From NCBI GenBank assembly GCA_023657465.1, contig JAGTJX010000001.1:648358-712357 (forward strand): a DNA stretch of 64,000 nucleotides, written 5' to 3'. Numbering within the stretch: the first letter of the stretch is position 1; each line of letters starts with the position of its first letter. Source of the stretch: Lysobacteraceae bacterium (lineage in GTDB: Bacteria > Bdellovibrionota > UBA1018 > JAGTJX01). A program made the position numbers and the translations under genes. This document shows, one piece after another, positions 18,618 to 26,373 of the stretch. Under the pieces are notes generated by a model. That model was not told the origin of the DNA. It saw only the letters and a program-made list of their open reading frames with translations, and made no database searches.

Positions 18618-19382
18618 TTACCTCCAACGATAGGAATCTAAAACTTGATGAGTGAAAAACAATCCTAGTCCAATAAACGAAACGTAGAAAATCACATCTC
18701 CAGACTGAATCATTCCCTGTGAAAAATTATTGTAGTGACCAATGAGCGAGAGATAATTCAGAAACTCTCCCATCACTGGACCTGTAGATTGAGACGCCCA
18801 GCTAATGAGCCAGAGGAATAATCCTGAGGCGAATGTCAGAGCACCTGCGACGATCTGATTTTCCGTCATTGCTGAAAACAAAATTCCAATGGAAAGATAG
18901 CAGCCCGAAAGAAGGAGAGTCCCTAAGATGCTGGTGAACACGACACCGATGTCAGGATTCCCCGTGAGAAATAGAATGACGGGGTAAGTGAATGTGATTC
19001 CAACCATGACCAGAACAAGAAGGAATGCCGAGAGAAACTTCCCTAAGATCGTCTCCATGAGAGTTACAGGAGAAGTCATGAGGAGTTCAATAGTGTGGAG
19101 CTTCTTCTCTTCGGAGAAGAGTCTCATCGTGATGAACGGAGTGAGGAACAAAAGGATAACGTTCATGTTTCCGTAGAGAGGGCGAATGATTCCTTCAGAG
19201 ATACTGACAGACTTACCCATTCCGTAGCTACGGTACTGAAGGTTCATTGAATTGAAGTGAGAGAGATTGAAGAAGAACATCCAGCCCATGATGGTCAGGA
19301 AACCAGCAATCACAATGTAGGCGATCGGCGAGGTGAAGTAAGATCTGAAGTCCTTAGTGGCAATAGTCCAAACTTTTTTCAT
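18618..19382 (-). CDS. ABC-2 type transporter permease (GldF-like)
   Basis: This 254-residue permease has about six transmembrane helices. The N-terminus MKKVWTIATKDFRSYFTSPIAYI and the internal FSEEKKLHTIELLMTSPVTLMETILGKF are hallmarks of GldF/NosY-type ABC-2 permeases. It would form an exporter with the ATPase encoded just upstream, which overlaps its start by four bases, and with the GldG-like protein downstream. The substrate is unknown. Confidence 0.88.
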   Translation of the reverse strand: MKKVWTIATKDFRSYFTSPIAYIVIAGFLTIMGWMFFFNLSHFNSMNLQYRSYGMGKSVSISEGIIRPLYGNMNVILLFLTPFITMRLFSEEKKLHTIELLMTSPVTLMETILGKFLSAFLLVLVMVGITFTYPVILFLTGNPDIGVVFTSILGTLLLSGCYLSIGILFSAMTENQIVAGALTFASGLFLWLISWASQSTGPVMGEFLNYLSLIGHYNNFSQGMIQSGDVIFYVSFIGLGLFFTHQVLDSYRWR

Positions 19383-20308
19383 GATATTTTCTCCTCAGTA
19401 GTGAGTTGTAAGAAGATGTCCTCTAGGTTGACCTTCTCAGAGCTGAATTCAAGAACGCCAAGTCCCTTGCCAACAGCGGCAGCAACGATCTGATCTCTTG
19501 AATCCATTCCGGATTGGGTGAGTTCAATGATGAGTTTGTTTCCAGCGAGTGAAGCGGACTTCACACCTGAGATTGATTGAATCGATTGTGCAGCATCGCT
19601 TGATGGGTTTTTAATAGTCATGTTGTAGATGAGTCCCTTGCGAAGGCGCGCGGAGATTTGGTCCAGTGTGTCTTGTGCTACGATCTTGCCCTTACTGATG
19701 ACGATGATCCTCTGACAAGTCGCTGTGACCTCAGGAAGAATGTGTGAGCTTAAAATCACAGTGTGATCGCCTGCGAGAGACTTGATGAGCTCTCGGATCT
19801 CAATGATCTGCTTAGGATCAAGACCCACAGTCGGTTCATCGAGGATTAAGACTTTTGGATTATGTACGAGAGCTTGGGCAAGGCCTACGCGTTGACGGTA
19901 ACCCTTAGAGAGATTCCCGATGATCCTTTTCCCCACATCTGTGAGAGAAGTTTTCTCTAAAGCGAGATCGACTGCGGTTTTGAGTTTTGACTTCGGAACA
20001 TCGTGAAGTTTCGCTGCGAACTCGACGTAATCACGTACGACCATATCGAGATAGACTGGTGGTGTTTCGGGGAGGTAGCCAATATTGCGTTTGAGTTCAA
20101 TTGGGTTTTTGAACACTTCGTATCCCGCAACAGTTGCAGAACCTGAAGTTGCAGGCATGAATCCTGTGAGGATTTTCATCGTAGTGGACTTACCGGCACC
20201 GTTAGGTCCTAGGAATCCTACGATTTCACCTGGGTGAATTTCGAAACTTAAATCTTGGATGGCAGAACGAGGACCATATTGTTTGGTCAAATGTGAAACG
20301 TTGATCAT
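19379..20308 (-). CDS. ABC transporter ATP-binding protein (GldA-like)
   Basis: This 309-residue ATPase has Walker A GPNGAGKST at about residues 36-44, the signature LSKGYRQRVGLAQAL, Walker B KVLILDEPTVGLDP and the switch HIL. The C-terminal extension of about 80 residues after the core is typical of exporter ATPases of the GldA/NatA group. It is the first gene of the five-gene minus-strand operon 20308-14965. Upstream, 20309-20371 is short and AT-rich and could hold the promoter. Confidence 0.9.
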   Translation of the reverse strand: MINVSHLTKQYGPRSAIQDLSFEIHPGEIVGFLGPNGAGKSTTMKILTGFMPATSGSATVAGYEVFKNPIELKRNIGYLPETPPVYLDMVVRDYVEFAAKLHDVPKSKLKTAVDLALEKTSLTDVGKRIIGNLSKGYRQRVGLAQALVHNPKVLILDEPTVGLDPKQIIEIRELIKSLAGDHTVILSSHILPEVTATCQRIIVISKGKIVAQDTLDQISARLRKGLIYNMTIKNPSSDAAQSIQSISGVKSASLAGNKLIIELTQSGMDSRDQIVAAAVGKGLGVLEFSSEKVNLEDIFLQLTTEEKIS

Positions 20309-20371
20309 AAGTACATGAATGATTTGACCAAACTAGAATACTGTCAAGGTGCTTTATGTAGATTTTGATGA

Positions 20372-20390
20372 AACCTTCCGCGGGAAGGTT
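20372..20390 (-). terminator. Hairpin directly after nrnA
   Basis: A perfect 8-base inverted repeat, aaccttcc (20372-20379) and ggaaggtt (20383-20390), encloses a 3-base loop and touches the nrnA stop codon. On the minus strand the following bases are only moderately T-rich; on the plus strand a T-rich run follows. It may act in both directions. Confidence 0.55.
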
Positions 20391-21431
20391 TTATTTTCCG
20401 AACTTCTCAAATTTCTCAATAACGCCGTGCATTTTTTTGGTCGCGTTTTCGACTACCTTCTGGATGGGGCCAGCAAGAGAGAATCCCGCAGCATATTCGT
20501 GACCACCGCCGCCAAGATCCATCGCAAGCTTGTTCACGACTACGCGACCTTTGGATCTGATCGATCCTCTAATCATGCCTTCGTCCTCTTCGCGAAAAAG
20601 CATGACGACTTCTGCGTCTTTGAGAAGGAGGAGTAAGTTCATGAACGATTGAGTGTCATCTGCAGTGGCTCGGTACTTCTTACGTGTCTCAAGATCGAGC
20701 TCCATCCACGCAAGCTTACCGCCGCCTAGGACTTTTACATTCTGAAGGAGATAGCCTAAGAGTTGCAGATGAGAGACTTCCTTGGATGAATAAATGGATT
20801 GGTAAACTTCTTCTGGATTCACTTCGAGCGCAATCATCTCAGCTGCAATGTTGTGAGCTGCAGGAGTGGTCCTGGCGTACCTGAAGCTATTGGTGTCCGT
20901 CATCACAGATACATAGAGTCCGGTGGCTACATCGTGATTGATCTTCGTGAGATTCAGGTCAGTGAAGAGGTGATGGAGGAGTTCTCCGATACTGCTGTAA
21001 CTGGTATCGCAGACCAGAGAAGCATTCGGTGGATATTGAATCTCTTGTCCCATCGTGAGTGTTTCAGGATGGTGATCTAGGAAAACAATTTTCTTAGCTC
21101 TGTATCTAAGATCATTCCAGAGTTTACCTAAGCGTCTAGGGTCATTGGTATCCACGATGATCCAGAGATCGCAATTGTCCCAGAGCTCAGCTTCGTTTGG
21201 ACCATGGAGGAATTGTCCTTTTTCATCTAAGAATCGGTAGCGTTTAGGGAGTGGATCGGGATTATAGACTTTGCAGGTTTTCTTGGAGCGCTTGAGATAA
21301 TGATAGAGTGCGACTTCTGCTCCCAGACCATCACCATCAGGTAAGAGGTGAGTAGAGATTAATATGCGTTTAGCGCTATCAATGGTTTCTTTGAACTTAG
21401 AAAATTCTTTATTTTGGGATAACTCGCTCAA
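20391..21431 (-). CDS. nrnA: DHH family phosphoesterase (NrnA-like oligoribonuclease)
   Basis: This 346-residue cytoplasmic DHH/DHHA1 protein is probably an NrnA-type nanoRNase/pAp phosphatase that degrades very short RNAs. Metal-binding motifs are STHLLPDGDGLGAE at about 26-39, WIIVDTND near 91-98 and the namesake FLDHHPE near 116-122. The DHHA1 nucleic-acid domain ends with GGGGHEYAAGF, as expected. A hairpin follows the stop immediately. The upstream divergent gene at 21464 starts only 32 bases away. Confidence 0.88.
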   Translation of the reverse strand: MSELSQNKEFSKFKETIDSAKRILISTHLLPDGDGLGAEVALYHYLKRSKKTCKVYNPDPLPKRYRFLDEKGQFLHGPNEAELWDNCDLWIIVDTNDPRRLGKLWNDLRYRAKKIVFLDHHPETLTMGQEIQYPPNASLVCDTSYSSIGELLHHLFTDLNLTKINHDVATGLYVSVMTDTNSFRYARTTPAAHNIAAEMIALEVNPEEVYQSIYSSKEVSHLQLLGYLLQNVKVLGGGKLAWMELDLETRKKYRATADDTQSFMNLLLLLKDAEVVMLFREEDEGMIRGSIRSKGRVVVNKLAMDLGGGGHEYAAGFSLAGPIQKVVENATKKMHGVIEKFEKFGK

Positions 21432-21463
21432 GACTGGGGCTCCAATCGCCGAAAGATGAATGT

Positions 21464-21787
21464 ATGTCTAGTATGCCTGAAAAGATTGATCCACTCTATA
21501 CGATTTTCGAGAATCAGCTCATTGTCGTCCAAGACGAGAAGATGGATCGTCAGACTTTTGTCTTGAAGGTGGTCCAGGAGTACATCAAGTACTTGAGACT
21601 CAATCACATCGCCATTCCTAGGCATCTCGAGCACCATGTAATCGATGAATTAGCGGAGCAGGTCTCAGGGATGTTAACGAAGAAGATGTACGGCCATCTC
21701 ACGATTGATCAATTCCAGAGTCAAGTCTCTGACAAAGAGAAGGCTCGTGCTAAGCGGAAGTATTCTAGAATTAAGAAAACTGCTTAG
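21464..21787 (+). CDS. Small conserved-looking cytoplasmic protein, unknown function
   Basis: I do not recognise this 107-residue protein. It has no signal peptide or membrane helix. It is predicted to be mostly helical, with many charged residues (LVVQ-type strand early, then RHLEHHVIDELAEQVSGML), and a basic C-terminal tail (KEKARAKRKYSRIKK) that could touch nucleic acid. Met1 or Met4 may be the start. It is divergent from nrnA across 32 bases and convergent with the Hint-protein locus. Codon use matches neighbouring housekeeping genes, so it is probably real. Confidence 0.6.
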   Translation: MSSMPEKIDPLYTIFENQLIVVQDEKMDRQTFVLKVVQEYIKYLRLNHIAIPRHLEHHVIDELAEQVSGMLTKKMYGHLTIDQFQSQVSDKEKARAKRKYSRIKKTA

Positions 21788-21804
21788 CAGGTTTAAAGCG
21801 TTAA

Positions 21805-21957
21805 TTATAAAGCTTTAGGGTCTTTGTTAAGTGCCTCAACTTGAACGGTATTTAGCTTGCTAGCCATTGGACCTGAATCAGAAAAACCTGTTGATCATGC
21901 AGAAGTACTGAGTAAACCAATAGATGGAATCAGACACTTCGATTTTAAATTCATCAT
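21805..21957 (-). pseudogene. Possible small lipoprotein with TGA at the lipobox position
   Basis: Directly downstream of the Hint-protein gene there is a short frame of about 50 codons with an AAGGA site 7-8 bases before an ATG at 21955-21957. It encodes a Lys-containing n-region and a hydrophobic stretch ending LLSTSA, then TGA at 21895-21897, then an open 29-codon polar tail (starting STGFSDSGP) ending at TAA 21805-21807. A lipobox cysteine is exactly what would be expected where the TGA lies, and TGC/TGT to TGA is one change. A broken small lipoprotein gene is the simplest reading; it may be chance. Confidence 0.35.
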
Positions 21958-21978
21958 CAACTTTTCCTTCTTGGTCAT

Positions 21979-22887
21979 TTATTCAATAGCTTCTCTGTCG
22001 AGTGTAGGCATTTCTCTTCCATCGCCTCTATATACTTTGTTATGCACGAAGATACCATTCGCTCTGTACGAGTGGTCGTTCTCAACTTCTAAGTTATACA
22101 CTTTGACGTTGCTCAATTTTTTGTGAATCTTGGTGACTTCGATTTCACCTGAATCGGAAAGAATGACATCGCCTACTTTAAGTTGGCCGACATCACCACT
22201 GATCTTATGGTTCTCTTCCATCGATTTCTTAGGACTAATTGATTTCCAGCCATCTTTTGTTTTGATAGGATGACCTTCGGTGATGAAGTGCTTGCCTTCG
22301 TTGATAGCAAAGAGAAACTTGTTATCACTGTGGACAAAAGTCTCTGCGACAGCTTGAGCATTGCCTTCAGCAGACAAAACTTTTTCACCTTTTACGATGT
22401 CTTTGATGGCCTTCTTAGATCCATCAGCCATAGTGATCTCAGTTTCAGCTGTGAAGCAACCACCTCTGCCTCCTCTACTAGATGATGGAGTAGTTGTTGT
22501 AACCCTAGGAGCAACATAGATTGATGTTGTTGGAGTTGATGTGGTGCCGCTAGCAATTGAACAATTAAATCCACTGTAACCTGTGTCACATACACATGCA
22601 GAGAAGGTTCCAAGTTTTCCAGAAACACAGGGGCGAGTTCTAGTTCCTTTAAAGCTACATCCACTTTGATCTGCTGAATTCATTGTGCAGCTATCAAAGC
22701 TATTAACTTCACTGTAGCTATTAACTTCACTTAAACTATTTCTACGAACAATTTCAGCATTTTTCATTTGGTTGAGTTTGTTTACAAACTTGGGATTGTA
22801 GTCGGCGAAGCCACCTACTTGAGCTTGAGCACTTGGGCTTGAGATGAGTGCTAAAGCTGTGGTTAAAACCATTAGAGCTGTCTTCAT
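21979..22887 (-). CDS. Secreted protein with a Hint (bacterial intein-like) domain
   Basis: This 302-residue exported protein has a signal peptide to about residue 22 (SAQAQ). A cysteine-rich EGF-like region lies at about 67-109 (ACVCDTGYSGFNC), and a Thr/Ser/Pro linker at 112-137. A Hint domain follows from Cys144 (GGCFTAETEITMADG). The domain has the intein block B pattern TEGH at 203-206 and ends YNLEVENDHSYRANGIFVHN at 264-283. The Asn283 is followed by Lys rather than Cys, Ser or Thr, so this is a BIL-type domain rather than a splicing intein. Autocleavage at Cys144 and/or Asn283 is expected. The short tail after it is only 19 residues. The gene stands alone upstream of rpoN's end. Confidence 0.85.
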   Translation of the reverse strand: MKTALMVLTTALALISSPSAQAQVGGFADYNPKFVNKLNQMKNAEIVRRNSLSEVNSYSEVNSFDSCTMNSADQSGCSFKGTRTRPCVSGKLGTFSACVCDTGYSGFNCSIASGTTSTPTTSIYVAPRVTTTTPSSSRGGRGGCFTAETEITMADGSKKAIKDIVKGEKVLSAEGNAQAVAETFVHSDNKFLFAINEGKHFITEGHPIKTKDGWKSISPKKSMEENHKISGDVGQLKVGDVILSDSGEIEVTKIHKKLSNVKVYNLEVENDHSYRANGIFVHNKVYRGDGREMPTLDREAIE

Positions 22888-22982
22888 AATCAGGTATCCC
22901 CTTATAATCTATTTTCGGTATTTTGACTAAATTAATCAAGTATTTCTTTATAATTTTATGAGAGCTTGAATTTATTGATTTT

Positions 22983-24479
22983 TTATATCATTTTTTTACG
23001 GCGGCTGGAGGGGAGAACGCCTAAGACATCTCTATATTTGGCCACTGTACGGCGTGCAATATCGATATTTTGAGACTTGAGTAGCTCCACGATCTTCTGG
23101 TCTGAAAGCGGGCGCTTGGGGTCTTCCTTAGACACAAGCTGCTTGATCTTCTCTTTGACCGCTTCACTCGCTACAGAGTCCGTTCCATCGCCTGAGTTGA
23201 TGCTCGAATTGAAGAAGTACTTAAGCTCGAAAATCCCAATGGGTGTGTGAACGTACTTGTTGGTAGTCACACGAGACACTGTGGATTCGTGCATGCCGAT
23301 GTCTGAGGCAATGTCCTTCAGAATCATAGGCTTCAGATGCTGAGAGCCCTTCTCGAAGAAGTCGCGCTGTCTGCCCACAATCGCTTCAGTCACCTTGTAG
23401 ATCGTCTTCTGTCTATTGTGTATGGATCTAATGAGCCAAAGAGCAGATCTCAACTTATCTTGTACGTATTCCTTCGTGTCGCCCTTCTGTCCTGAGAGAA
23501 TGTTTTTGTAATAAGGAGAGATCTTAAGCTTAGGAAGCCCGTCTTCATTGAGCACGATGACGTAATCTGCGCCTACCTTATGCACATAAATATCAGGAGT
23601 GATGTACTGAGTGTCTGCTGTAGTGAATGCGCGCGCTGGTTTGGGCTCTAGATCCATGATGACTTTGATCGCATTCATCACTTGAGGAAGGGGAGTGCCG
23701 GTAGCACGAGCGACTGCAGGATAGTTCTTCTTCTCTAGTTCGCCTAAGTGTTTATCAATAATATTTTCTACAATCGGCTGTCTAGGATCTAAGAGCTGTG
23801 CTTGGGTGAGGAGACATTCTCTGAGATCCCGCGATGCTACTCCTACAGGATCAAACCTGTGAATCATCTTCAGAAGCTCTTCAGCGTCTTCTAGCTCCAT
23901 CTTCGCAATCTTTGCAAGATCAGCGATATTAGCAGTGAGATATCCATCATCTGAGAGATTGCCGATGATTTCTTCACCGAGCTTCTTCTCTTCATCGGAG
24001 AGTGTGATCATGGAGAGCTGCCAACCTAAGTGGTCTTCGAGAGTTGTAGTCTTCGTGAGAACGCTATCGTAAGTAGGGAGATCACCTAAAACTTCACGGC
24101 TGACCGGTGATTGATAATTTGAGTTGAATTCTTCTACGTAAGACTCCCAATTAAAATCATCTTTGCCTTGTGTGACTTCTTGGACTGGATCTGCGGGTTT
24201 ACTGAAAGCTTCTTCGTCACGGCGCTGTTCGCTCTCTGGATCAGAAGAAGTGGCTTCTCGGTCAGCTACAGGAATATCTTGTCCGTCGATTTCTTGAGAG
24301 TCACCGCTACCGTCTTCACTTGCTGCTTCTTCGAGTACTGGATTCTCTACGAGCTCTTGGTTGATCATCTCGACCAACTCCATGCGATTGAGTTGTAGAA
24401 GCTTGATGGCTTGCTGCAGTTGAGGAGTCATGACCAGTTGCTGACTCAGTCGTAAACTCTGTTTAAGCTCGAGTGCCAA
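22983..24479 (-). CDS. rpoN: RNA polymerase sigma-54 factor
   Basis: This 498-residue sigma factor directs polymerase to -24/-12 promoters that need AAA+ activators. The N-terminal activator-interaction region (LKQSLRLSQQLVMTPQLQQA) is followed by an acidic region II (about residues 48-100). The core-binding part and helix-turn-helix follow, with the RpoN box ARRTVAKYRD near residue 480. Its natural partner in this window is the sigma-54 activator at 13972-15066. The gene follows lptB by 18 bases, the common lpt-rpoN arrangement. Confidence 0.97.
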   Translation of the reverse strand: MALELKQSLRLSQQLVMTPQLQQAIKLLQLNRMELVEMINQELVENPVLEEAASEDGSGDSQEIDGQDIPVADREATSSDPESEQRRDEEAFSKPADPVQEVTQGKDDFNWESYVEEFNSNYQSPVSREVLGDLPTYDSVLTKTTTLEDHLGWQLSMITLSDEEKKLGEEIIGNLSDDGYLTANIADLAKIAKMELEDAEELLKMIHRFDPVGVASRDLRECLLTQAQLLDPRQPIVENIIDKHLGELEKKNYPAVARATGTPLPQVMNAIKVIMDLEPKPARAFTTADTQYITPDIYVHKVGADYVIVLNEDGLPKLKISPYYKNILSGQKGDTKEYVQDKLRSALWLIRSIHNRQKTIYKVTEAIVGRQRDFFEKGSQHLKPMILKDIASDIGMHESTVSRVTTNKYVHTPIGIFELKYFFNSSINSGDGTDSVASEAVKEKIKQLVSKEDPKRPLSDQKIVELLKSQNIDIARRTVAKYRDVLGVLPSSRRKKMI

Positions 24480-24497
24480 TTTGAAATCTCCTACCGT

Positions 24498-25244
24498 TTA
24501 GAGTTCGAAATTCTCTCCAAGGTATTTCTCTTTTGCTTCTTTGCTGTTTGCAATTGAAGTGGGGTCACCTTGTACAAAAATTGTACCATCGCTTAGCAAA
24601 TATCCATAATCACAGATTGCCAAAGTATCCCGAACGTTATGGTCGGTGATGAGGACGCCAATTCCTCGACTCTTTAGGCTTTGAATGATTTTTTGAATGT
24701 CTGCTACAGCAATAGGATCGATGCCTGCAAACGGTTCATCGAGAAGTAGGAACTTGGGGTACAGTGCCAATGCTCTGGCGACTTCTACACGTCTGCGCTC
24801 ACCACCAGAAAGGGTGTAGGCGCGTTGTTTTGAAATTGAGTTGATGTTGAACTCGTCGAGTAGTTTCTGAAGTTTCTGCTTACGTACGGACTCAGACATC
24901 TTCTGAAGTTCTAAAACAGCGAGAAGATTTTCTTCTACGGTCATTCGTCTGAAGACTGAAGCTTCTTGCGGGAGGTAAGCGATCCCGTTGTTGGCTCTCT
25001 CAAACATAGGAAGAGCAGTGATGTCTTTCCCATCCAGAGTAACTGATCCTTCATCAGCAGGTACAAGGCCAACGACCATGTAGAAGGAGGTCGTCTTGCC
25101 AGCGCCGTTTGGACCAAGGAGTCCCACGATTTGGCCAGCCTTCACTTCGAAGCTCACACCCTTCACTACTGCCTTGTCCTTATAGGATTTTTTCAGGTGG
25201 GTGGCTTTAAGTACGGAAGGATTATTTTCCTTTGCTGAATGCAT
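24498..25244 (-). CDS. lptB: LPS export ABC transporter ATP-binding protein
   Basis: This 248-residue ATPase of the LptB2FG complex powers lipopolysaccharide extraction from the inner membrane. Walker A is GPNGAGKT at about 40-47, the signature is TLSGGERRRVEVARAL, Walker B is FLLLDEPFAGIDP and the H-loop is LITDHNV. Its start overlaps the end of the lptC/A gene by 23 bases. LptF and LptG are not in this window. The neighbouring rpoN makes the assignment secure against other ABC ATPases. Confidence 0.95.
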   Translation of the reverse strand: MHSAKENNPSVLKATHLKKSYKDKAVVKGVSFEVKAGQIVGLLGPNGAGKTTSFYMVVGLVPADEGSVTLDGKDITALPMFERANNGIAYLPQEASVFRRMTVEENLLAVLELQKMSESVRKQKLQKLLDEFNINSISKQRAYTLSGGERRRVEVARALALYPKFLLLDEPFAGIDPIAVADIQKIIQSLKSRGIGVLITDHNVRDTLAICDYGYLLSDGTIFVQGDPTSIANSKEAKEKYLGENFEL

Positions 25245-26298
25245 TGCTCTCCTCGACTTCGATCAAATCAGTGTCTCTATTGATAATGATTCTATCACCA
25301 GTTACGGTGTTTTTGTCCTGATAAACCTGTGGGAACTGCGTCAAGATGATGAGGTTTTCACGATTATCAAACCTTGCATGTTGTGAGGTCGCAGTTTTCG
25401 TAATCTTGTTCTTCTTCTTTTCTTCAATGTAAACGTCATCCCTGGCGACGAGATAATCTACGACCTCAGGGCGATTGGAGTACGAGAGATCCATTTTGCG
25501 AGATTGAACGTAGAGACCAGTTTGATTGAGCTTCACAAACTTATTCTTCCCAGTGGTTGCATTCATCACGAAGAGTGCGGTCTGTGAGTTGCGATCAATG
25601 TGGCTGAAGTCAGATTCGATTTTTGTATTAGGTGGGTCTTTCCCGATTCTCGTCATGTCGAAGATCACGTCACGCTTGAGATCAATCTCATTCTGAACTT
25701 GATCAAACGTCATGCCGCGAGATTTGAAATCAAGCATGCGGTTTTTCTCAGCATTCTTTCCGTATCCATGAACAAACTCAGAAGTAGGTATTTCAAGTGT
25801 GCGCGTGGCGGTGAGGTACTTAAGGTACTCGCTATCGACTTGGAATCCATCGGCAAGTTTGATTTTTACTTTCCCGAAGAGTTCCACTTCCTTCTCATTG
25901 AAGTGATAGGTTGCTTCGTCGCCTGTGACCCAAGTGGTTAGGCCTGAAGAATCGTAGAGCTCAATGACGACATCCTTAGAGTGAACGAGTTTTTCTTTGT
26001 TATAAACGTTTGCGGATTCAGCTTGGAGCTTCCACTGCTTCACTCCACCTTGGAGAGAGAGGTAGCGGTACTGCTGGGTGTGGTAGTCAGGAACCTTGGA
26101 CTTAGGAATGTTCGGAGCCAAGATTCGATCTCCGGGAAGGAGAGCTTCTAGGACTTCGGTTTCTGAAAGGAGGGTCTCTTGGTCTCTTACTTCGGACTCC
26201 TCCTCGAGTTTAGAAGGGGTGAGGGCGATGATTTGGATGAAAATGACAAAAGCAATCAGAAGTAGAGTCCAGGGTCTGGTTAAAGTGACGGTTTTCAT
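25222..26298 (-). CDS. lptC: LptC-like protein with a second LptA/OstA-like region
   Basis: This 358-residue protein has one N-terminal transmembrane helix (WTLLLIAFVIFIQIIAL) and a long periplasmic beta-rich part. Residues about 60-215 fit LptC (VTGDEATYHFNEKEVELFGKV and the LKY...TRTLEIPT pattern). The rest, up to about 350, resembles an LptA/OstA jellyroll, ending KNTVTGDRIIINRDTDLIEV, the usual LptA ending. LptC alone is about 190 residues, so this is either an LptC-LptA fusion or an extended LptC. It bridges LPS between the inner-membrane exporter and the outer membrane. It is first in lptC/A-lptB-rpoN. The divergent gene fni lies 75 bases away. Confidence 0.8.
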   Translation of the reverse strand: MKTVTLTRPWTLLLIAFVIFIQIIALTPSKLEEESEVRDQETLLSETEVLEALLPGDRILAPNIPKSKVPDYHTQQYRYLSLQGGVKQWKLQAESANVYNKEKLVHSKDVVIELYDSSGLTTWVTGDEATYHFNEKEVELFGKVKIKLADGFQVDSEYLKYLTATRTLEIPTSEFVHGYGKNAEKNRMLDFKSRGMTFDQVQNEIDLKRDVIFDMTRIGKDPPNTKIESDFSHIDRNSQTALFVMNATTGKNKFVKLNQTGLYVQSRKMDLSYSNRPEVVDYLVARDDVYIEEKKKNKITKTATSQHARFDNRENLIILTQFPQVYQDKNTVTGDRIIINRDTDLIEVEESNAFSKGK

Positions 26299-26373
26299 GG
26301 CCTACTCATAGGCTAGTCTAAAATGGGTCTGGAATCGAACCTATAAACACGATATGGAGTACTGCGGCATTTT

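Noticed and set aside
21895-21897. Selenocysteine recoding of the TGA in the small lipoprotein frame
   Set aside because: Only a three-base-pair hairpin follows at the expected distance, no selenium genes are visible, and Sec at a lipobox is unknown. Mutation or sequencing error is simpler.
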